Positions 53,570 through 62,658 of a DNA stretch of 64,000 bases are shown in pieces. Both the position numbers and the translations under genes were made by a program. The notes below the pieces were generated by a model. That model saw nothing but the letters and a program-made list of their open reading frames with translations. It had not been told where the DNA came from and ran no database searches. The DNA is from Pararhodobacter zhoushanensis. Its GTDB lineage: Bacteria > Pseudomonadota > Alphaproteobacteria > Rhodobacterales > Rhodobacteraceae. The stretch's first letter is position 1. The number at the start of each line of letters is the position of its first letter. The stretch lies in the NCBI RefSeq assembly GCF_003990445.1, contig NZ_REEZ01000001.1, forward strand, positions 810,358-874,357, given 5' to 3'.

Positions 53570-54417
53570 GCGTCGATTTCGCCACCTGCGCCGAAAGCTT
53601 CCACGGCCTGATTCTGCGCTCGCTGGGTCGTGACTTTGGCGACCGGCTACTGCCGCGCGGGCTGGAGATCAACGTGTGCGATCAGGTATTCCTGATCGCC
53701 TCGGGTCTGGTGTGGAACGTGTATCTGGCCGCACTGGCGCTGTTCTTCGGCTTCTTTCTGGCCACCGCCATCGCGCTGGCCAAAAGCAGCGAGACCCGCT
53801 GGCTACGCTCTCCTGCCGAAGCCTTTGTCTTCATCTTCCGCGGCTCGCCGCTGTTTGTGCAGTTCTTCTTTGTTTACGAAGCGCTGGTACTGCTGCCGCG
53901 CGCGGGCATTGAGATCGGCCCGATTACGCTGGACACCCAATGGATGACCCGCGCGTGGGCCGGAGCGCTGTTTGTGCTTTTTCTCAACACCTCGGCCTAT
54001 ACGGCTGAGATCTTCCACGGCGCTCTCAAATCCGTGCCCAAGGGCGATCTTGAGGCCGCCGATGCCTACGGCCTGACCGGCTGGACCAAGTTTCGCCGTG
54101 TCACATGGCCGACGATGCTGCGGCTGGCATGGCCCAGCTACACGAACGAGGCTATCTTTCTGCTGCACGCCACGACATTGGTGTTCTTCTCGGCCTTTCC
54201 CGCCTGGCAACAGATGGGGGACGCTCTCTATTACGCGAACTATTTTGCCGCGCAGACCTTCAACCCGTTCATCGCCTATCCGATCGTGGGGCTCTACTTT
54301 GTCCTCATGACTCTGGTGCTGATCGGGGGTTTCGGCGTGGTCAATCGGCGGTTGAACCGGCATCTACCGCGGGCGGCGCGTGCCCGGCTCCGGTTCAGAC
54401 CGCACTATATCAGGTGA
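53566..54417 (+). CDS. Polar amino acid ABC transporter, permease 2
   Basis: 283 residues of the HisM/GlnP family. Sequence FRGSPLFVQFFFVYEALVLL matches the RGTPLLVQL helix, and the EAA loop is DLEAADAYGLTGWTKFRRVTWP (split at about 163-184). An unusual 45-residue N-terminal region (DFATCAESFHGLILRSLGRD) precedes the first membrane helix and carries two Cys. The C-terminus NRRLNRHLPRAARAR is basic and cytosolic. Starts within the previous gene's stop and ends 3 bases before the first glutamine synthetase-like gene. Confidence 0.9.
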   Translation: MSVDFATCAESFHGLILRSLGRDFGDRLLPRGLEINVCDQVFLIASGLVWNVYLAALALFFGFFLATAIALAKSSETRWLRSPAEAFVFIFRGSPLFVQFFFVYEALVLLPRAGIEIGPITLDTQWMTRAWAGALFVLFLNTSAYTAEIFHGALKSVPKGDLEAADAYGLTGWTKFRRVTWPTMLRLAWPSYTNEAIFLLHATTLVFFSAFPAWQQMGDALYYANYFAAQTFNPFIAYPIVGLYFVLMTLVLIGGFGVVNRRLNRHLPRAARARLRFRPHYIR

Positions 54418-54420
54418 TCT

Positions 54421-55755
54421 ATGCGTGATTGGCTCCGCCATCACTCCGACGTTAAAACCATCCGCGTTGCCGCCGTCGATCTGAACGGTCAGGCCCGAGG
54501 CAAACGCATCCCCGTCCGGTTCGCCGAAAAGCTGGTCAAGGAAGGCACGCGCTTTCCGTTCTCGGTGATGAACCTCGACATCTGGGGCGAGGATATCGAA
54601 AACAGCCCGCTGGTGTTTGACTCTGGCGACGCCGATGGCGTCCTCAAGCCCACGGGCCGCGGCTTTCTGCCGATGCCCTGGCTTGAGGCCCCGACAGCGC
54701 TGCTGCCGATCTGGATGTTCCACGACAATGGCACGCCCTATGCGGGCGATCCGCGCCATGCGCTGGCGGATGTGGTGCGCAAATTCCACGCGCGCGGCCT
54801 GTATCCGGTCTGCGCGACCGAGCTGGAATTCTATCTGATCGACGATTCGGGGCGCGAATTCCGCGTGCCCCCCTCGCCCCGCTCGGGCAAACGTCGCCCC
54901 GGCGCGGATACGCTGGCCCTGCGCGCGCTCGATGCGTTCGACCGGTTCTTCACCGATCTGTACGACGCCTGCGAAGCGATGGACATCGACGCCGACACCG
55001 CGATTTCCGAGGCCGGGCCGGGCCAGTTCGAGGTGAACCTGCTGCACTCGAACGACGTGCTCAAGATCGCGGATGACACCTGGCTCTTCAAGATGCTGGT
55101 GCGTGGGCTGGCCCGCAAACATGGCTTTGCGGCCAGTTTCATGGCCAAACCTTATGAAGACTGGCCGGGCAATGGCATGCACATGCATTTCTCGATCACC
55201 GATGAAGATGGCATAAACCAGTTCGACGACGGCACGCATGGCGGCTCGCCCTTGTTGCACAACGCGGTTGCCGGCTGCCTGAAAGCGATGGCTGGCACCA
55301 CGCTGCTGCTGGCCCCGCATGCCAACAGCTATGACCGTCTGGTGCCCGAAGCCCATGCCCCCAGCGGCATCGCCTGGGCCTATGAGAACCGCACGGCGGC
55401 GCTGCGTATCCCGTCGGGCAGCCTGAAAGCACGGCGCATCGAACACCGCGTGGCCGGGGGCGACATCAACCCCTATCTGATGATGGCGGGCGTGCTGGGC
55501 GCGGCGCTGATCGGGATCGAGGACGAACTGACCCCGCCGCCGCCCATTACCGGCAATGCCTATCAACTCGATCTTCCGCAGATGCCGACAACATGGCAGG
55601 ATGCGTTGGACGCCTTTGAAAACAGCCCCGACATGAAACGCATCTTTGCGCCGCTCCTGATCGACAACCTCGTGCGGACCAAGCGGCAAGAGATTCACTA
55701 CATGGCCGAGCTGTCGCCAGAGGAAATCCTCGATCTCTATATCGATACCGTCTGA
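54421..55755 (+). CDS. Glutamine synthetase family ligase 1
   Basis: 444 residues. Motifs of the GlnA/PuuA superfamily are all present: DLNGQARGKRIP near the N-terminus, CATELEFYLID (metal-site Glu), AISEAGPGQFEVNLLHS, NGMHMHFSITD (catalytic metal His), AWAYENRTAALRIPSGS (ATP/phosphate Arg) and RIEHRVAGGDINPYLMMAGV. This is not housekeeping GlnA, since the adenylylation Tyr loop is missing. The nearest known activities are gamma-glutamylation of amines (PuuA, GlnA3/4, GmaS). It is coupled to the ABC importer upstream (3 bases) and to the amidotransferase downstream (7 bases). Confidence 0.93.
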   Translation: MRDWLRHHSDVKTIRVAAVDLNGQARGKRIPVRFAEKLVKEGTRFPFSVMNLDIWGEDIENSPLVFDSGDADGVLKPTGRGFLPMPWLEAPTALLPIWMFHDNGTPYAGDPRHALADVVRKFHARGLYPVCATELEFYLIDDSGREFRVPPSPRSGKRRPGADTLALRALDAFDRFFTDLYDACEAMDIDADTAISEAGPGQFEVNLLHSNDVLKIADDTWLFKMLVRGLARKHGFAASFMAKPYEDWPGNGMHMHFSITDEDGINQFDDGTHGGSPLLHNAVAGCLKAMAGTTLLLAPHANSYDRLVPEAHAPSGIAWAYENRTAALRIPSGSLKARRIEHRVAGGDINPYLMMAGVLGAALIGIEDELTPPPPITGNAYQLDLPQMPTTWQDALDAFENSPDMKRIFAPLLIDNLVRTKRQEIHYMAELSPEEILDLYIDTV

Positions 55756-55762
55756 GGCAGAC

Positions 55763-56452
55763 ATGAAAATCGGAATTCTGCAAACCGGCGACGCGCCCGA
55801 AGGGCTTGAGCATCTGGGCCAATATCCCGACATGTTCGAGACCCTGCTGGCCGGACACGGCTTTGATTTCGCCCGCTACCGCGTGCTGGGGATGGAATTC
55901 CCCGGCAGCGTCCACGACTGCGACGGCTGGCTGATCACCGGCTCGAAGCATGGCGCTTATGAGGACCACCCGTTCATCGCGCCGCTCGAACAGTTCATCC
56001 GTGATGCCTTTGCCGCGGGCGTGCCGGTGGCGGGCGTGTGCTTTGGTCATCAGATCATGGCGCAGGCTTTGGGCGGCAAGGTCGAGAAATACAAGGACGG
56101 CTGGTCCGCCGGCCCGACCACCTATGACTTTGGCGGTCAGACCCTGACCCTGAACGCCTGGCATCAGGATCAGGTTGTCGAACTGCCGCCGGGTGCGGTG
56201 CCCATCGCCTCGTCATCGTTCTGCCAATACGCAGGGCTTGCCTATGGCAAGACCGGCTATTCCGTACAGGCGCATCCGGAATTCGGCGACGCCTTCGTCG
56301 GCGCGCTGATCGAAACGCGCGGCCGCGGCGTTGTCCCCGATGCGCTGCTGGCCGAGGCCCGCGCGAAACTGGGCACGCCGCTGGACAGCGCGGCGATTGC
56401 CGACCAGATCGCCGGTTTCTTCAAAGCTGCCGTTCCCCACGCTGTCTCGTAA
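55763..56452 (+). CDS. Class I glutamine amidotransferase-like protein (GMP synthase-like)
   Basis: 229 residues, a full class I triad: nucleophile in AGVCFGHQIMAQALGGK (Cys about 92), and His-Glu in YSVQAHPEFGDA. KIGILQTGDAPEGLEHLGQY and DGWLITGSKHGAYEDHPFIA match the family of stand-alone amidotransferases near amine ligases. It may hydrolyse gamma-glutamyl amides or feed ammonia. Unlike PuuD, which belongs to the C26 family, its fold is of the GuaA type. It sits between the two GS-like genes with gaps of 7 and 23 bases, which binds all three to one pathway. Confidence 0.9.
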   Translation: MKIGILQTGDAPEGLEHLGQYPDMFETLLAGHGFDFARYRVLGMEFPGSVHDCDGWLITGSKHGAYEDHPFIAPLEQFIRDAFAAGVPVAGVCFGHQIMAQALGGKVEKYKDGWSAGPTTYDFGGQTLTLNAWHQDQVVELPPGAVPIASSSFCQYAGLAYGKTGYSVQAHPEFGDAFVGALIETRGRGVVPDALLAEARAKLGTPLDSAAIADQIAGFFKAAVPHAVS

Positions 56453-56475
56453 CCGAGCACCAAGGATATTTTCCC

Positions 56476-57837
56476 ATGACCAACTGGACCAGCAAGATCC
56501 CCGAAGCGGCCCGTGACTTTCTGGCCGGGCGGCGGCTGGATGAGGTCGAATGCATCCTGCCCGACATCGCCGGTGTCGCGCGCGGCAAGGCGATGCCCGC
56601 CTTCAAGTTCGACAAACAGACGCATTTCTATCTGCCGACCTCGATCTTCCTGCAGACCATCACCGGCGAATGGGCAAACGCCCCCGGCGGCGATGAGGAA
56701 TACAAAGAGCCCGACATGACGCTGGTGCCCGACATGAGCACCACGACCGCCGCGCCTTGGACCAACGACATCACCCTGCAGGTGATCCACGACGCGATGA
56801 ACCAGAAGGGCGAGCCGGTGCCGACCGCACCGCGCAACGTCCTGAAACACATCCTGAACCTCTACGCCGCCGAAGGCTGGAAACCCGTGGTTGCGCCCGA
56901 GATGGAGTTCTACTTCGTCGCCCGCAACACCGACCCGAACATGCCGATCGTCCCACCGATGGGGCGCTCCGGCCGCAAGGCCGCCGCGAAACAGGCCTAT
57001 TCGATGTCGGCGGTGGATGAATACGGCAAGGTTATCGACGACATCTACGACTACGCCGAGGCGATGGGGCTGGAGATCGACGGCATCCTGCAGGAAGGCG
57101 GCGCGGGTCAGGTCGAGATCAACCTTGCCCATGGCAACCCGGTCGATCTGGCGGATCACATCTTCTTCTTCAAACGGATGATCCGCGAAGCCGCGCTGCG
57201 CCACGATTGCTACGCGACCTTCATGGCCAAACCGATCGAGGGTGAGCCGGGTTCGGCAATGCACATCCACCATTCGGTGGTGGATATCAAAACCGGCAAG
57301 AACATCTTCAGCGCGGCGGATGGCTCGGAAACGCCGGAATTCCTGCATTTCATCGCGGGCATGCAGAACCACCTGCCCGCCGCCATCGCGCTGCTGGCGC
57401 CCTATGTGAACAGCTACCGGCGCTACGTTCCCGACTTTGCCGCGCCGATCAATCTGGAATGGGGCCGCGACAACCGCACCACCGGGCTGCGCGTGCCCAT
57501 CGCGGGGCCGGAAGCGCGCCGGGTCGAGAACCGCATCGCGGGCATGGATTGCAACCCGTATCTGGGCATCGCCGCCTCGCTGGCCTGTGGCTATCTGGGC
57601 CTGAAAGAACGCACCGATCCCCGGCCTGAATGCCGCATCAACGCCTATATGGGTGAGGATGAACTGCCGCTGACGCTGGGCGACGCGATTGATCTGCTGG
57701 TCGCCGATGACGCGATGGTCGAGGTGCTGGGGCCGGATTTCGTGGCGCTCTATGCCTCGGTCAAGCGGCACGAGTACAAGGAATTCCAACAGGTGATCAG
57801 CCCGTGGGAGCGCGAGCATCTGTTGATGAACGTCTGA
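56476..57837 (+). CDS. Glutamine synthetase family ligase 2
   Basis: 453 residues, another GlnA/PuuA-type ligase, clearly a paralogue but not a recent duplicate of the first. Motifs: DIAGVARGKAMPAFKFD, APEMEFYFVARNTDPNMP, QEGGAGQVEINLAHGNPVDL, PGSAMHIHHSVVDIKTGKNI, RDNRTTGLRVPIAGPEARRV and RIAGMDCNPYLGIAASLACG. The conserved Glu/His metal ligands and phosphate-binding Arg are intact. Two GS-like ligases with one amidotransferase suggests either heteromers or two different amine substrates. It is the last gene of the importer operon and is followed by a composite repeat that could end transcription. Confidence 0.93.
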   Translation: MTNWTSKIPEAARDFLAGRRLDEVECILPDIAGVARGKAMPAFKFDKQTHFYLPTSIFLQTITGEWANAPGGDEEYKEPDMTLVPDMSTTTAAPWTNDITLQVIHDAMNQKGEPVPTAPRNVLKHILNLYAAEGWKPVVAPEMEFYFVARNTDPNMPIVPPMGRSGRKAAAKQAYSMSAVDEYGKVIDDIYDYAEAMGLEIDGILQEGGAGQVEINLAHGNPVDLADHIFFFKRMIREAALRHDCYATFMAKPIEGEPGSAMHIHHSVVDIKTGKNIFSAADGSETPEFLHFIAGMQNHLPAAIALLAPYVNSYRRYVPDFAAPINLEWGRDNRTTGLRVPIAGPEARRVENRIAGMDCNPYLGIAASLACGYLGLKERTDPRPECRINAYMGEDELPLTLGDAIDLLVADDAMVEVLGPDFVALYASVKRHEYKEFQQVISPWEREHLLMNV

Positions 57838-57852
57838 GTGTCGGGCGAAGCG

Positions 57853-57947
57853 TCGGGGGGCTGCTCGCCCCCCGAACCCCCTCGCCCAAGGGGGGAGCAC
57901 GCTCCCCCCTTGGGGATCCCCCCGTGGATATTTGAGGACAGATGATG
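57853..57947 (+). repeat. Composite intergenic repeat, copy B
   Basis: Hairpin CGGGGGG/CCCCCCG (57853-57873), then a 14-bp inverted repeat CCCAAGGGGGGAGC / GCTCCCCCCTTGGG with a 2-base spacer (57885-57914), then the tail ATCCCCCCGTGGATATTTGA, GGACAGATGATG ending at 57947. The tail is nearly the same as that of copy A (9951-9982). It separates the importer/GS operon from ccmA. Confidence 0.8.
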
Positions 57948-58022
57948 CGCGCTTTGGGGCAAGGCGACGCAGGCCGCGGCTTTTCTTTGCAGCAGAGGCG
58001 CTTAGGCGCTAGGACGGGCGAC

Positions 58023-58640
58023 ATGGAATTGCGTGTCACGGATCTGGCCTGCGCCCGCGGAGGGCTGCCCTTGATCGAGGGGCTGAGTTTTACCGTCGCG
58101 GGCGGTGAAGCACTGGTACTGCGTGGGCCGAACGGCTCAGGCAAGACGACGCTGTTGCGCACGCTGGCCGGGTTGCAACCGGCGCTGAGCGGCGAGATTT
58201 CCTGTCCGCCCGAGCAAATGACCTATGCTGCGCACGCCGACGGGTTGAAGGCGACGTTGAGCGTCGCCGAGAACCTGTCGTTCTGGGCGGCGATCCACGG
58301 GCAGCGGGATATTGCCCCGGCACTCGACGCGATGAACCTTGCCGATCTGGCCGAGCGTCCGGCGCAAAGCCTGTCGGCCGGGCAAAAGCGACGGCTGGGC
58401 CTGGCGCGGCTGTTGGTGACCGGGCGGTGGCTGTGGGTGCTCGATGAGCCGACGGTATCGCTGGATGCGGACTCGGTCGCGCTGTTCGCCGCCGTGGTAC
58501 GCGGGCATCTGGCGCAGGGCGGCGCGGCGCTGATGGCGACGCATATCGATCTGGGGCTGGCAGAGGCACGGGTGCTGGAACTGGCGCCCTACAAGGCGGG
58601 GCTGCCAGCGGATCTCGGTTTTGACGAGGCCTTCCTGTGA
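58023..58640 (+). CDS. ccmA: Cytochrome c maturation ABC transporter, ATP-binding protein CcmA
   Basis: 205 residues from ATG 58023. Walker [19 protein letters not shown] (about 33-50), signature [16 protein letters not shown], Walker [15 protein letters not shown]. Short CcmA proteins of about 200 residues are normal. With CcmB and CcmC it forms the complex that releases holo-CcmE from CcmC/D in System I cytochrome c biogenesis. An upstream in-frame ATG at 57942 lies in the repeat tail and is not favoured. Overlaps ccmB by 4 bases. Confidence 0.94.
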   Translation: MELRVTDLACARGGLPLIEGLSFTVAGGEALVLRGPNGSGKTTLLRTLAGLQPALSGEISCPPEQMTYAAHADGLKATLSVAENLSFWAAIHGQRDIAPALDAMNLADLAERPAQSLSAGQKRRLGLARLLVTGRWLWVLDEPTVSLDADSVALFAAVVRGHLAQGGAALMATHIDLGLAEARVLELAPYKAGLPADLGFDEAFL

Positions 58641-59293
58641 TCGCGCTGCTGATCCGCGACCTGCGACTGGCGTTCCGCGCGGGCGGCGGCTTTGGGCTGG
58701 GGCTGGGGTTCTTTCTGATCCTCGCCGTGCTGGTGCCCTTGGGCGTGGGGCCGGACCCGGTGACACTGGGGATCATCGCGCCCGGCATCCTGTGGGTCGG
58801 CGCGCTGCTGGCCTGTCTGCTCTCGCTCGACCGGCTGTTCGCGCTGGACCATGAGGATGGCTCGCTGGATTTGCTGGCGACCTCGCCCATTCCGCTTGAG
58901 GGGGTGGTGGCCGTGAAGGCGCTGGCGCATTGGGGCACGACGGGACTGCCGCTGGCGCTGGCCGCTCCGGTGCTGGGCATCCTGCTCAACCTGCCCGGCG
59001 CGGCCTACGCCACGCTGATGCTGTCGCTGATCCTTGGCACGCCCGCACTCAGCATGATCGGCGCCTTTGGCGCGGCGCTGACCGTGGGGCTGAAGCGGGG
59101 CGGGTTGCTGCTGTCGCTGCTGGTGCTGCCGATGTACATGCCTACGCTGGTGTTTGGCGCCCAAGCCGTGACCCGCGCGGCGCAAGGCCTTGACCCCACC
59201 ACCCCGCTTGTCCTGCTCGCCGGGATCACCGCCGGGTCTACCGCCCTGCTACCCTTCGCCGCAGCCTTCGCTTTACGCATCAATCTGCGCTAG
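58637..59293 (+). CDS. ccmB: Heme exporter subunit CcmB
   Basis: 218 residues with six membrane helices. It starts [20 protein letters not shown], has [20 protein letters not shown] and [20 protein letters not shown] then [20 protein letters not shown], the standard CcmB landmarks. It is the permease partner of CcmA in System I cytochrome c maturation. GTG start at 58637 within the ccmA stop. The next gene, ccmC, begins 52 bases downstream. Confidence 0.94.
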   Translation: MIALLIRDLRLAFRAGGGFGLGLGFFLILAVLVPLGVGPDPVTLGIIAPGILWVGALLACLLSLDRLFALDHEDGSLDLLATSPIPLEGVVAVKALAHWGTTGLPLALAAPVLGILLNLPGAAYATLMLSLILGTPALSMIGAFGAALTVGLKRGGLLLSLLVLPMYMPTLVFGAQAVTRAAQGLDPTTPLVLLAGITAGSTALLPFAAAFALRINLR

Positions 59294-59345
59294 GTTCACG
59301 CCGCTGTGTTTTGAGACCCGACCCCGTACGCATTAGGAAAATTGA

Positions 59346-60080
59346 ATGGCATCGCTCTGGGAATACGCCAATCCGGTCAAGTTCATGCGGCTCTCGAACT
59401 GGCTTATGCCGGTGAGTGCCGTGCTGGCGGCTGCGCTGATCGCTGTGGGCCTGTACTGGGGGTTTTTCCTGACGCCCGATGACTACCGCCAGGGCGCGAC
59501 GATCAAGATCATCTTCCTACACGTGCCCGCAGCACTTATGGCGATCAACGCCTGGGCGATGATGCTGGTCACCTCGCTGATCTGGCTGATCCGCCGCCAC
59601 CATGTCAGCGCCTTGGCCGCCAAGGCCGCCGGGCCTATCGGCGCGACCATGACGCTGATCGCGCTGATCACCGGGGCGATCTGGGGCCAGCCGATGTGGG
59701 GAACGTGGTGGGCGTGGGATCCGCGGCTGACCTCGTTCCTGATCCTGTTCTTGTTCTATGTCGGCTATATCGCCCTGTGGTCCGCGATCGAGGACCCCGA
59801 CACCGCCGCTGATCTGACCGCCGTTCTGTGCCTTGTCGGATCGGTCTTTGCCGTCTTGTCGCGCTATGCAGCGCTGTTCTGGAATCAAGGGCTGCATCAG
59901 GGCGCGTCACTTAGCGTTGCGCCCGGCACGCGGATGGACTGGTCGTACAAGGGCCCGCTCTATCTGTGCATGATCGGCTTCGTTTTGCTGTTTGTGGCGC
60001 TGGTGCTGGCCGGCACCCGTACCGAAATCCGCGCGCGGCGTTCGCGTGCCCTGATGACCCGCGAAAGGGCCCGTGCCTGA
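59346..60080 (+). CDS. ccmC: Heme exporter protein CcmC
   Basis: 244 residues with six membrane helices and the tryptophan-rich WWD heme-binding loop (GQPMWGTWWAWDPRLTSFLI, about 118-137) flanked by two conserved His on either side (IFLHVPAALMAINAWAM and LFWNQGLHQGASL). CcmC loads heme onto CcmE in the periplasm. The stop overlaps the ccmD start (TGATG at 60078-60082). Confidence 0.96.
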   Translation: MASLWEYANPVKFMRLSNWLMPVSAVLAAALIAVGLYWGFFLTPDDYRQGATIKIIFLHVPAALMAINAWAMMLVTSLIWLIRRHHVSALAAKAAGPIGATMTLIALITGAIWGQPMWGTWWAWDPRLTSFLILFLFYVGYIALWSAIEDPDTAADLTAVLCLVGSVFAVLSRYAALFWNQGLHQGASLSVAPGTRMDWSYKGPLYLCMIGFVLLFVALVLAGTRTEIRARRSRALMTRERARA

Positions 60081-60232
60081 TGCCTGATCTTGGAACCTAT
60101 GCCACCGAGGTGCTGCTGGCCTACGCGGTCTCGCTGGGGCTCCTGGCCCTGCTCATCACCTGGACCTGGGCGCGGTCGCGCCGGGTTCGCCGTGACCTTG
60201 CCGCGCTTGAAGCGCGCGTAACCCGAGTCTGA
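60080..60232 (+). CDS. ccmD: Heme exporter protein CcmD (50 residues)
   Basis: A small protein with one membrane helix (about 10-30, VLLAYAVSLGLLALLITWTW) preceded by PDLGTYATE and followed by a basic tail RSRRVRRDLAALEARV. CcmD stabilises the CcmC-CcmE-heme complex. Position (TGATG overlap with ccmC and a 1-base gap to ccmG) and form fit the family exactly. Confidence 0.93.
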   Translation: MPDLGTYATEVLLAYAVSLGLLALLITWTWARSRRVRRDLAALEARVTRV

Positions 60233-60233
60233 C

Positions 60234-60776
60234 ATGCCCAAAATCAACCCCCTTCTGATCCTCCCCCCTGTGCTGCTGGCCGGTTTCGTCGCTTTCGTCG
60301 CCGTGGGCAATTTCCGCGAGGACCGCGATGACCTGCCCTCGGCCCGCGCCGGGCATCAGGCGCCGACGGTGGAACTGGCACCGCTCGAGGACCAGCCGCT
60401 GTTCACCGACGCCATGCTGCGCTCGGGCGATGTGGTGCTGGTGAACTTCTGGGCCTCGTGGTGCCCGCCCTGCCGGGCCGAGGCACCGGTGGTCGAGGCG
60501 CTCGCGCATGAGGGGATCACCGTGCTGGGGGTCAACTACCGCGACGAGCCGGATCGGGCGATGGATTTCCTCGACGAGCTGGGCAACCCCTATGCCGCCA
60601 TCGGGGCCGATCCGCGCGCGCGGATGGGGCTGGACTGGGGCGTCGTCGGGCTGCCCGAGACCTTTGTCATCGACGGCGAGGGCAATATCCTGATGCGCCA
60701 CGCCGGCCCGCTGACCGATGAGATCGTGGAAAGCCGCCTGCGCCCGGCGCTGGCCCGCGCGGCCAGCGGCAGCTGA
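60234..60776 (+). CDS. ccmG: Thiol:disulfide oxidoreductase CcmG/DsbE
   Basis: 180 residues. The N-terminal membrane anchor (about 5-25) is followed by a periplasmic thioredoxin domain with VNFWASWCPPCRAEAPVVEA (WCPPC, about 78-82) and the cis-Pro loop GVVGLPETFVIDG. It reduces apocytochrome c heme-binding cysteines. It lies in the ccmABCDG operon, with the next gene 1 base after its stop. Confidence 0.96.
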   Translation: MPKINPLLILPPVLLAGFVAFVAVGNFREDRDDLPSARAGHQAPTVELAPLEDQPLFTDAMLRSGDVVLVNFWASWCPPCRAEAPVVEALAHEGITVLGVNYRDEPDRAMDFLDELGNPYAAIGADPRARMGLDWGVVGLPETFVIDGEGNILMRHAGPLTDEIVESRLRPALARAASGS

Positions 60777-60777
60777 G

Positions 60778-61425
60778 ATGACCCAGCCCGATGATGCCCG
60801 ACTGACCAGCGACGGGCTCTCGGCCCGCAGCGGCGGCAAGGTGCTGGCGCTGGCCTGCGGCGCGTTGGCGCATGAGATCCTGGCGCTGAAGGCGGCGAAC
60901 GGCTGGACGCATCTGGATCTGCACTGCCTGCCCGCCAACCTGCATCTGTGGCCTAACCGCATCCCCGACGCGGTCGAGGCGGCTGTCGAGAAGTTCCGCC
61001 CGGCCTATGACAGCATCTTCGTCGTCTACGCCGATTGCGGCACCGGCGGGCTGTTGCAGGCGCGCTGCGCGACACTGGGCGTCGAGATGGTCGAGGGCCC
61101 GCATTGCTATTCCTTCTTCGCCGGGAATGCCGATTTCGCTGAGCGGGCCGAGCATGAGATCACGTCGTTCTACCTGACCGATTTTCTGGTCAAACAATTC
61201 GACGCCTTCGTCTGGAAGCCGATGGGGTTCGAGAAACACCCCGAGTTGATCCAGATGATGTTCGGCAATTACGAAAAGCTGGTCTATCTGGCCCAGATCG
61301 ACGACCCGGCGCTCGATGCCCGCGCGCAGGCCTGCGCCGCGCGTCTCTCGCTTGCCTACGAACGCCGCGTGACTGGTTACGGCGACCTCACCCAAGCCCT
61401 GCGCGACGCTGTGAGCGGTGCCTGA
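60778..61425 (+). CDS. DUF1638 domain-containing protein
   Basis: 215 residues from ATG 60778, soluble. KVLALACGALAHEILALKAA, PANLHLWPNRIPDAVEAAVE, FVVYADCGTGGLLQARCATL, GPHCYSFFAGNADFAERAEH and WKPMGFEKHPELIQMMFGNY are the DUF1638 landmarks. Cys and His residues are conserved (C-G, DCGTGG, HCY), which suggests a metal or corrinoid-related role; in other organisms the family is seen near methyltransferase genes. Here it is coupled to ccmG (1-base gap), probably just sharing the transcript. Confidence 0.88.
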   Translation: MTQPDDARLTSDGLSARSGGKVLALACGALAHEILALKAANGWTHLDLHCLPANLHLWPNRIPDAVEAAVEKFRPAYDSIFVVYADCGTGGLLQARCATLGVEMVEGPHCYSFFAGNADFAERAEHEITSFYLTDFLVKQFDAFVWKPMGFEKHPELIQMMFGNYEKLVYLAQIDDPALDARAQACAARLSLAYERRVTGYGDLTQALRDAVSGA

Positions 61426-61494
61426 GTGGAACCGAGTGTTGTAACGCGCGCCGCCGCACCCTACTCTACCCTATAGCCCCAAAAAGCAGCGACG

Positions 61495-62658
61495 ATGACC
61501 CCGCACGAGATCGAACACGCCGCCGCCGCCGAAAGCGTCACCCCGCACCGCCTGTCGGTGGTTGACCGCTACCGGCTGCAGACATGGTTTCTGGGGATCA
61601 TCGCCTTTTCGATGATCCTGTTCATGCTGGTGGCCGCCCGCTTCATCCTGATCTCGCTGGTCATCGCCATCATCCTCTTCGCCATGACAGCGGATGCGAT
61701 CAACGCGTTTTCGCGGCTTAGGATCGGATCGTGGAAGCTGACCAACTGGGTCGCCTCGATGGCGGCATTCACCCTGATCGCCGTGCTGCTGCTGACCCTT
61801 TCGGGGCTGGTGATCTCTCAGGTCAACACGGTGGTGACGACCACGGCGGCCTATACCGATCAGGGCATCACGGCGATTGCCCGGCTGGCGGCGTGGTTCT
61901 CGCCCGAGGCCGAGGCGATGGTTGAAACCTCGATCCGCTCTATTCAGGTGTCGAGCTATCTGAGCACGCTGGCCGGGCAAGCCTCGAACCTGCTGTCGGC
62001 GACGACGCTGGTGATCCTGTTCGTCGGGTTCCTGTTTGCCGAACGGCTGTGGTTCAACACCAAGCTGGAAAACCTGTTGCACGACAAGGCGCAGGCGCAG
62101 CGGGTGGGGCGGATCATCCATTCCATCGTGCGCCGGGTGAACCACTATCTGCTGGTGAAAACCGGCGTCAGCCTGGCGACGGCGCTGGCGGTCTATGTGC
62201 TGATGGAAGGCTTCGGGCTGGACTTCGCCGGGCCGATGGCCGTGCTGACCTTCGTGCTGAACTATATCCCCTCGGTCGGGTCGATCATCGCGACGATCAT
62301 TCTGGGGCTGATCACGCTCATTCAGGTGAACGACCCCGCCACGGCGCTGCTGGTCTTCGTGATCGCCGGGATGATCCAGTTCGTTTTGGGGTCGGTGATC
62401 GACCCGATGCTGATGGGCAAGGCGCTGAGGGTGTCATCCTTCGGCATCATCATCTCGCTGGCTTTCTGGGGCGCGCTGTGGGGCATCCCGGGCATGTTCC
62501 TCGCGGTGCCGATCATGGTGGCGGCGATGATCGTGTGCTCGCATATCCCCTCGGCCCGTCCGGTCGCGGTGCTGCTCTCGCGCGAGGGGCTGCCCGAGAT
62601 CGAAGAAATGGGATCGGTCGCCGGAGTCGAACCGGTGGTGCGGCAGGCGGCAGAGTGA
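61495..62658 (+). CDS. AI-2E family transporter (UPF0118)
   Basis: 387 residues, about eight membrane segments: two early (VVAARFILISLVIAIILFAM; MAAFTLIAVLLLTLSGLVIS) and the conserved C-terminal half with MAVLTFVLNYIPSVGSIIAT, GSVIDPMLMGKALRVSSFGI and FWGALWGIPGMFLAVPIMVA. The family includes AI-2 exporters and Na+/H+-type transporters, so substrate is open. It is preceded by 69 bases with no obvious feature and followed by about 160 bases before the RAYT gene. Confidence 0.92.
   Translation: MTPHEIEHAAAAESVTPHRLSVVDRYRLQTWFLGIIAFSMILFMLVAARFILISLVIAIILFAMTADAINAFSRLRIGSWKLTNWVASMAAFTLIAVLLLTLSGLVISQVNTVVTTTAAYTDQGITAIARLAAWFSPEAEAMVETSIRSIQVSSYLSTLAGQASNLLSATTLVILFVGFLFAERLWFNTKLENLLHDKAQAQRVGRIIHSIVRRVNHYLLVKTGVSLATALAVYVLMEGFGLDFAGPMAVLTFVLNYIPSVGSIIATIILGLITLIQVNDPATALLVFVIAGMIQFVLGSVIDPMLMGKALRVSSFGIIISLAFWGALWGIPGMFLAVPIMVAAMIVCSHIPSARPVAVLLSREGLPEIEEMGSVAGVEPVVRQAAE

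Noticed and set aside
54421-57837. One of the GS-like genes being housekeeping glutamine synthetase glnA
   Set aside because: Neither carries the adenylylation Tyr region of GlnA or sits with glnB; the operon context and two-ligase arrangement favour amine ligases.
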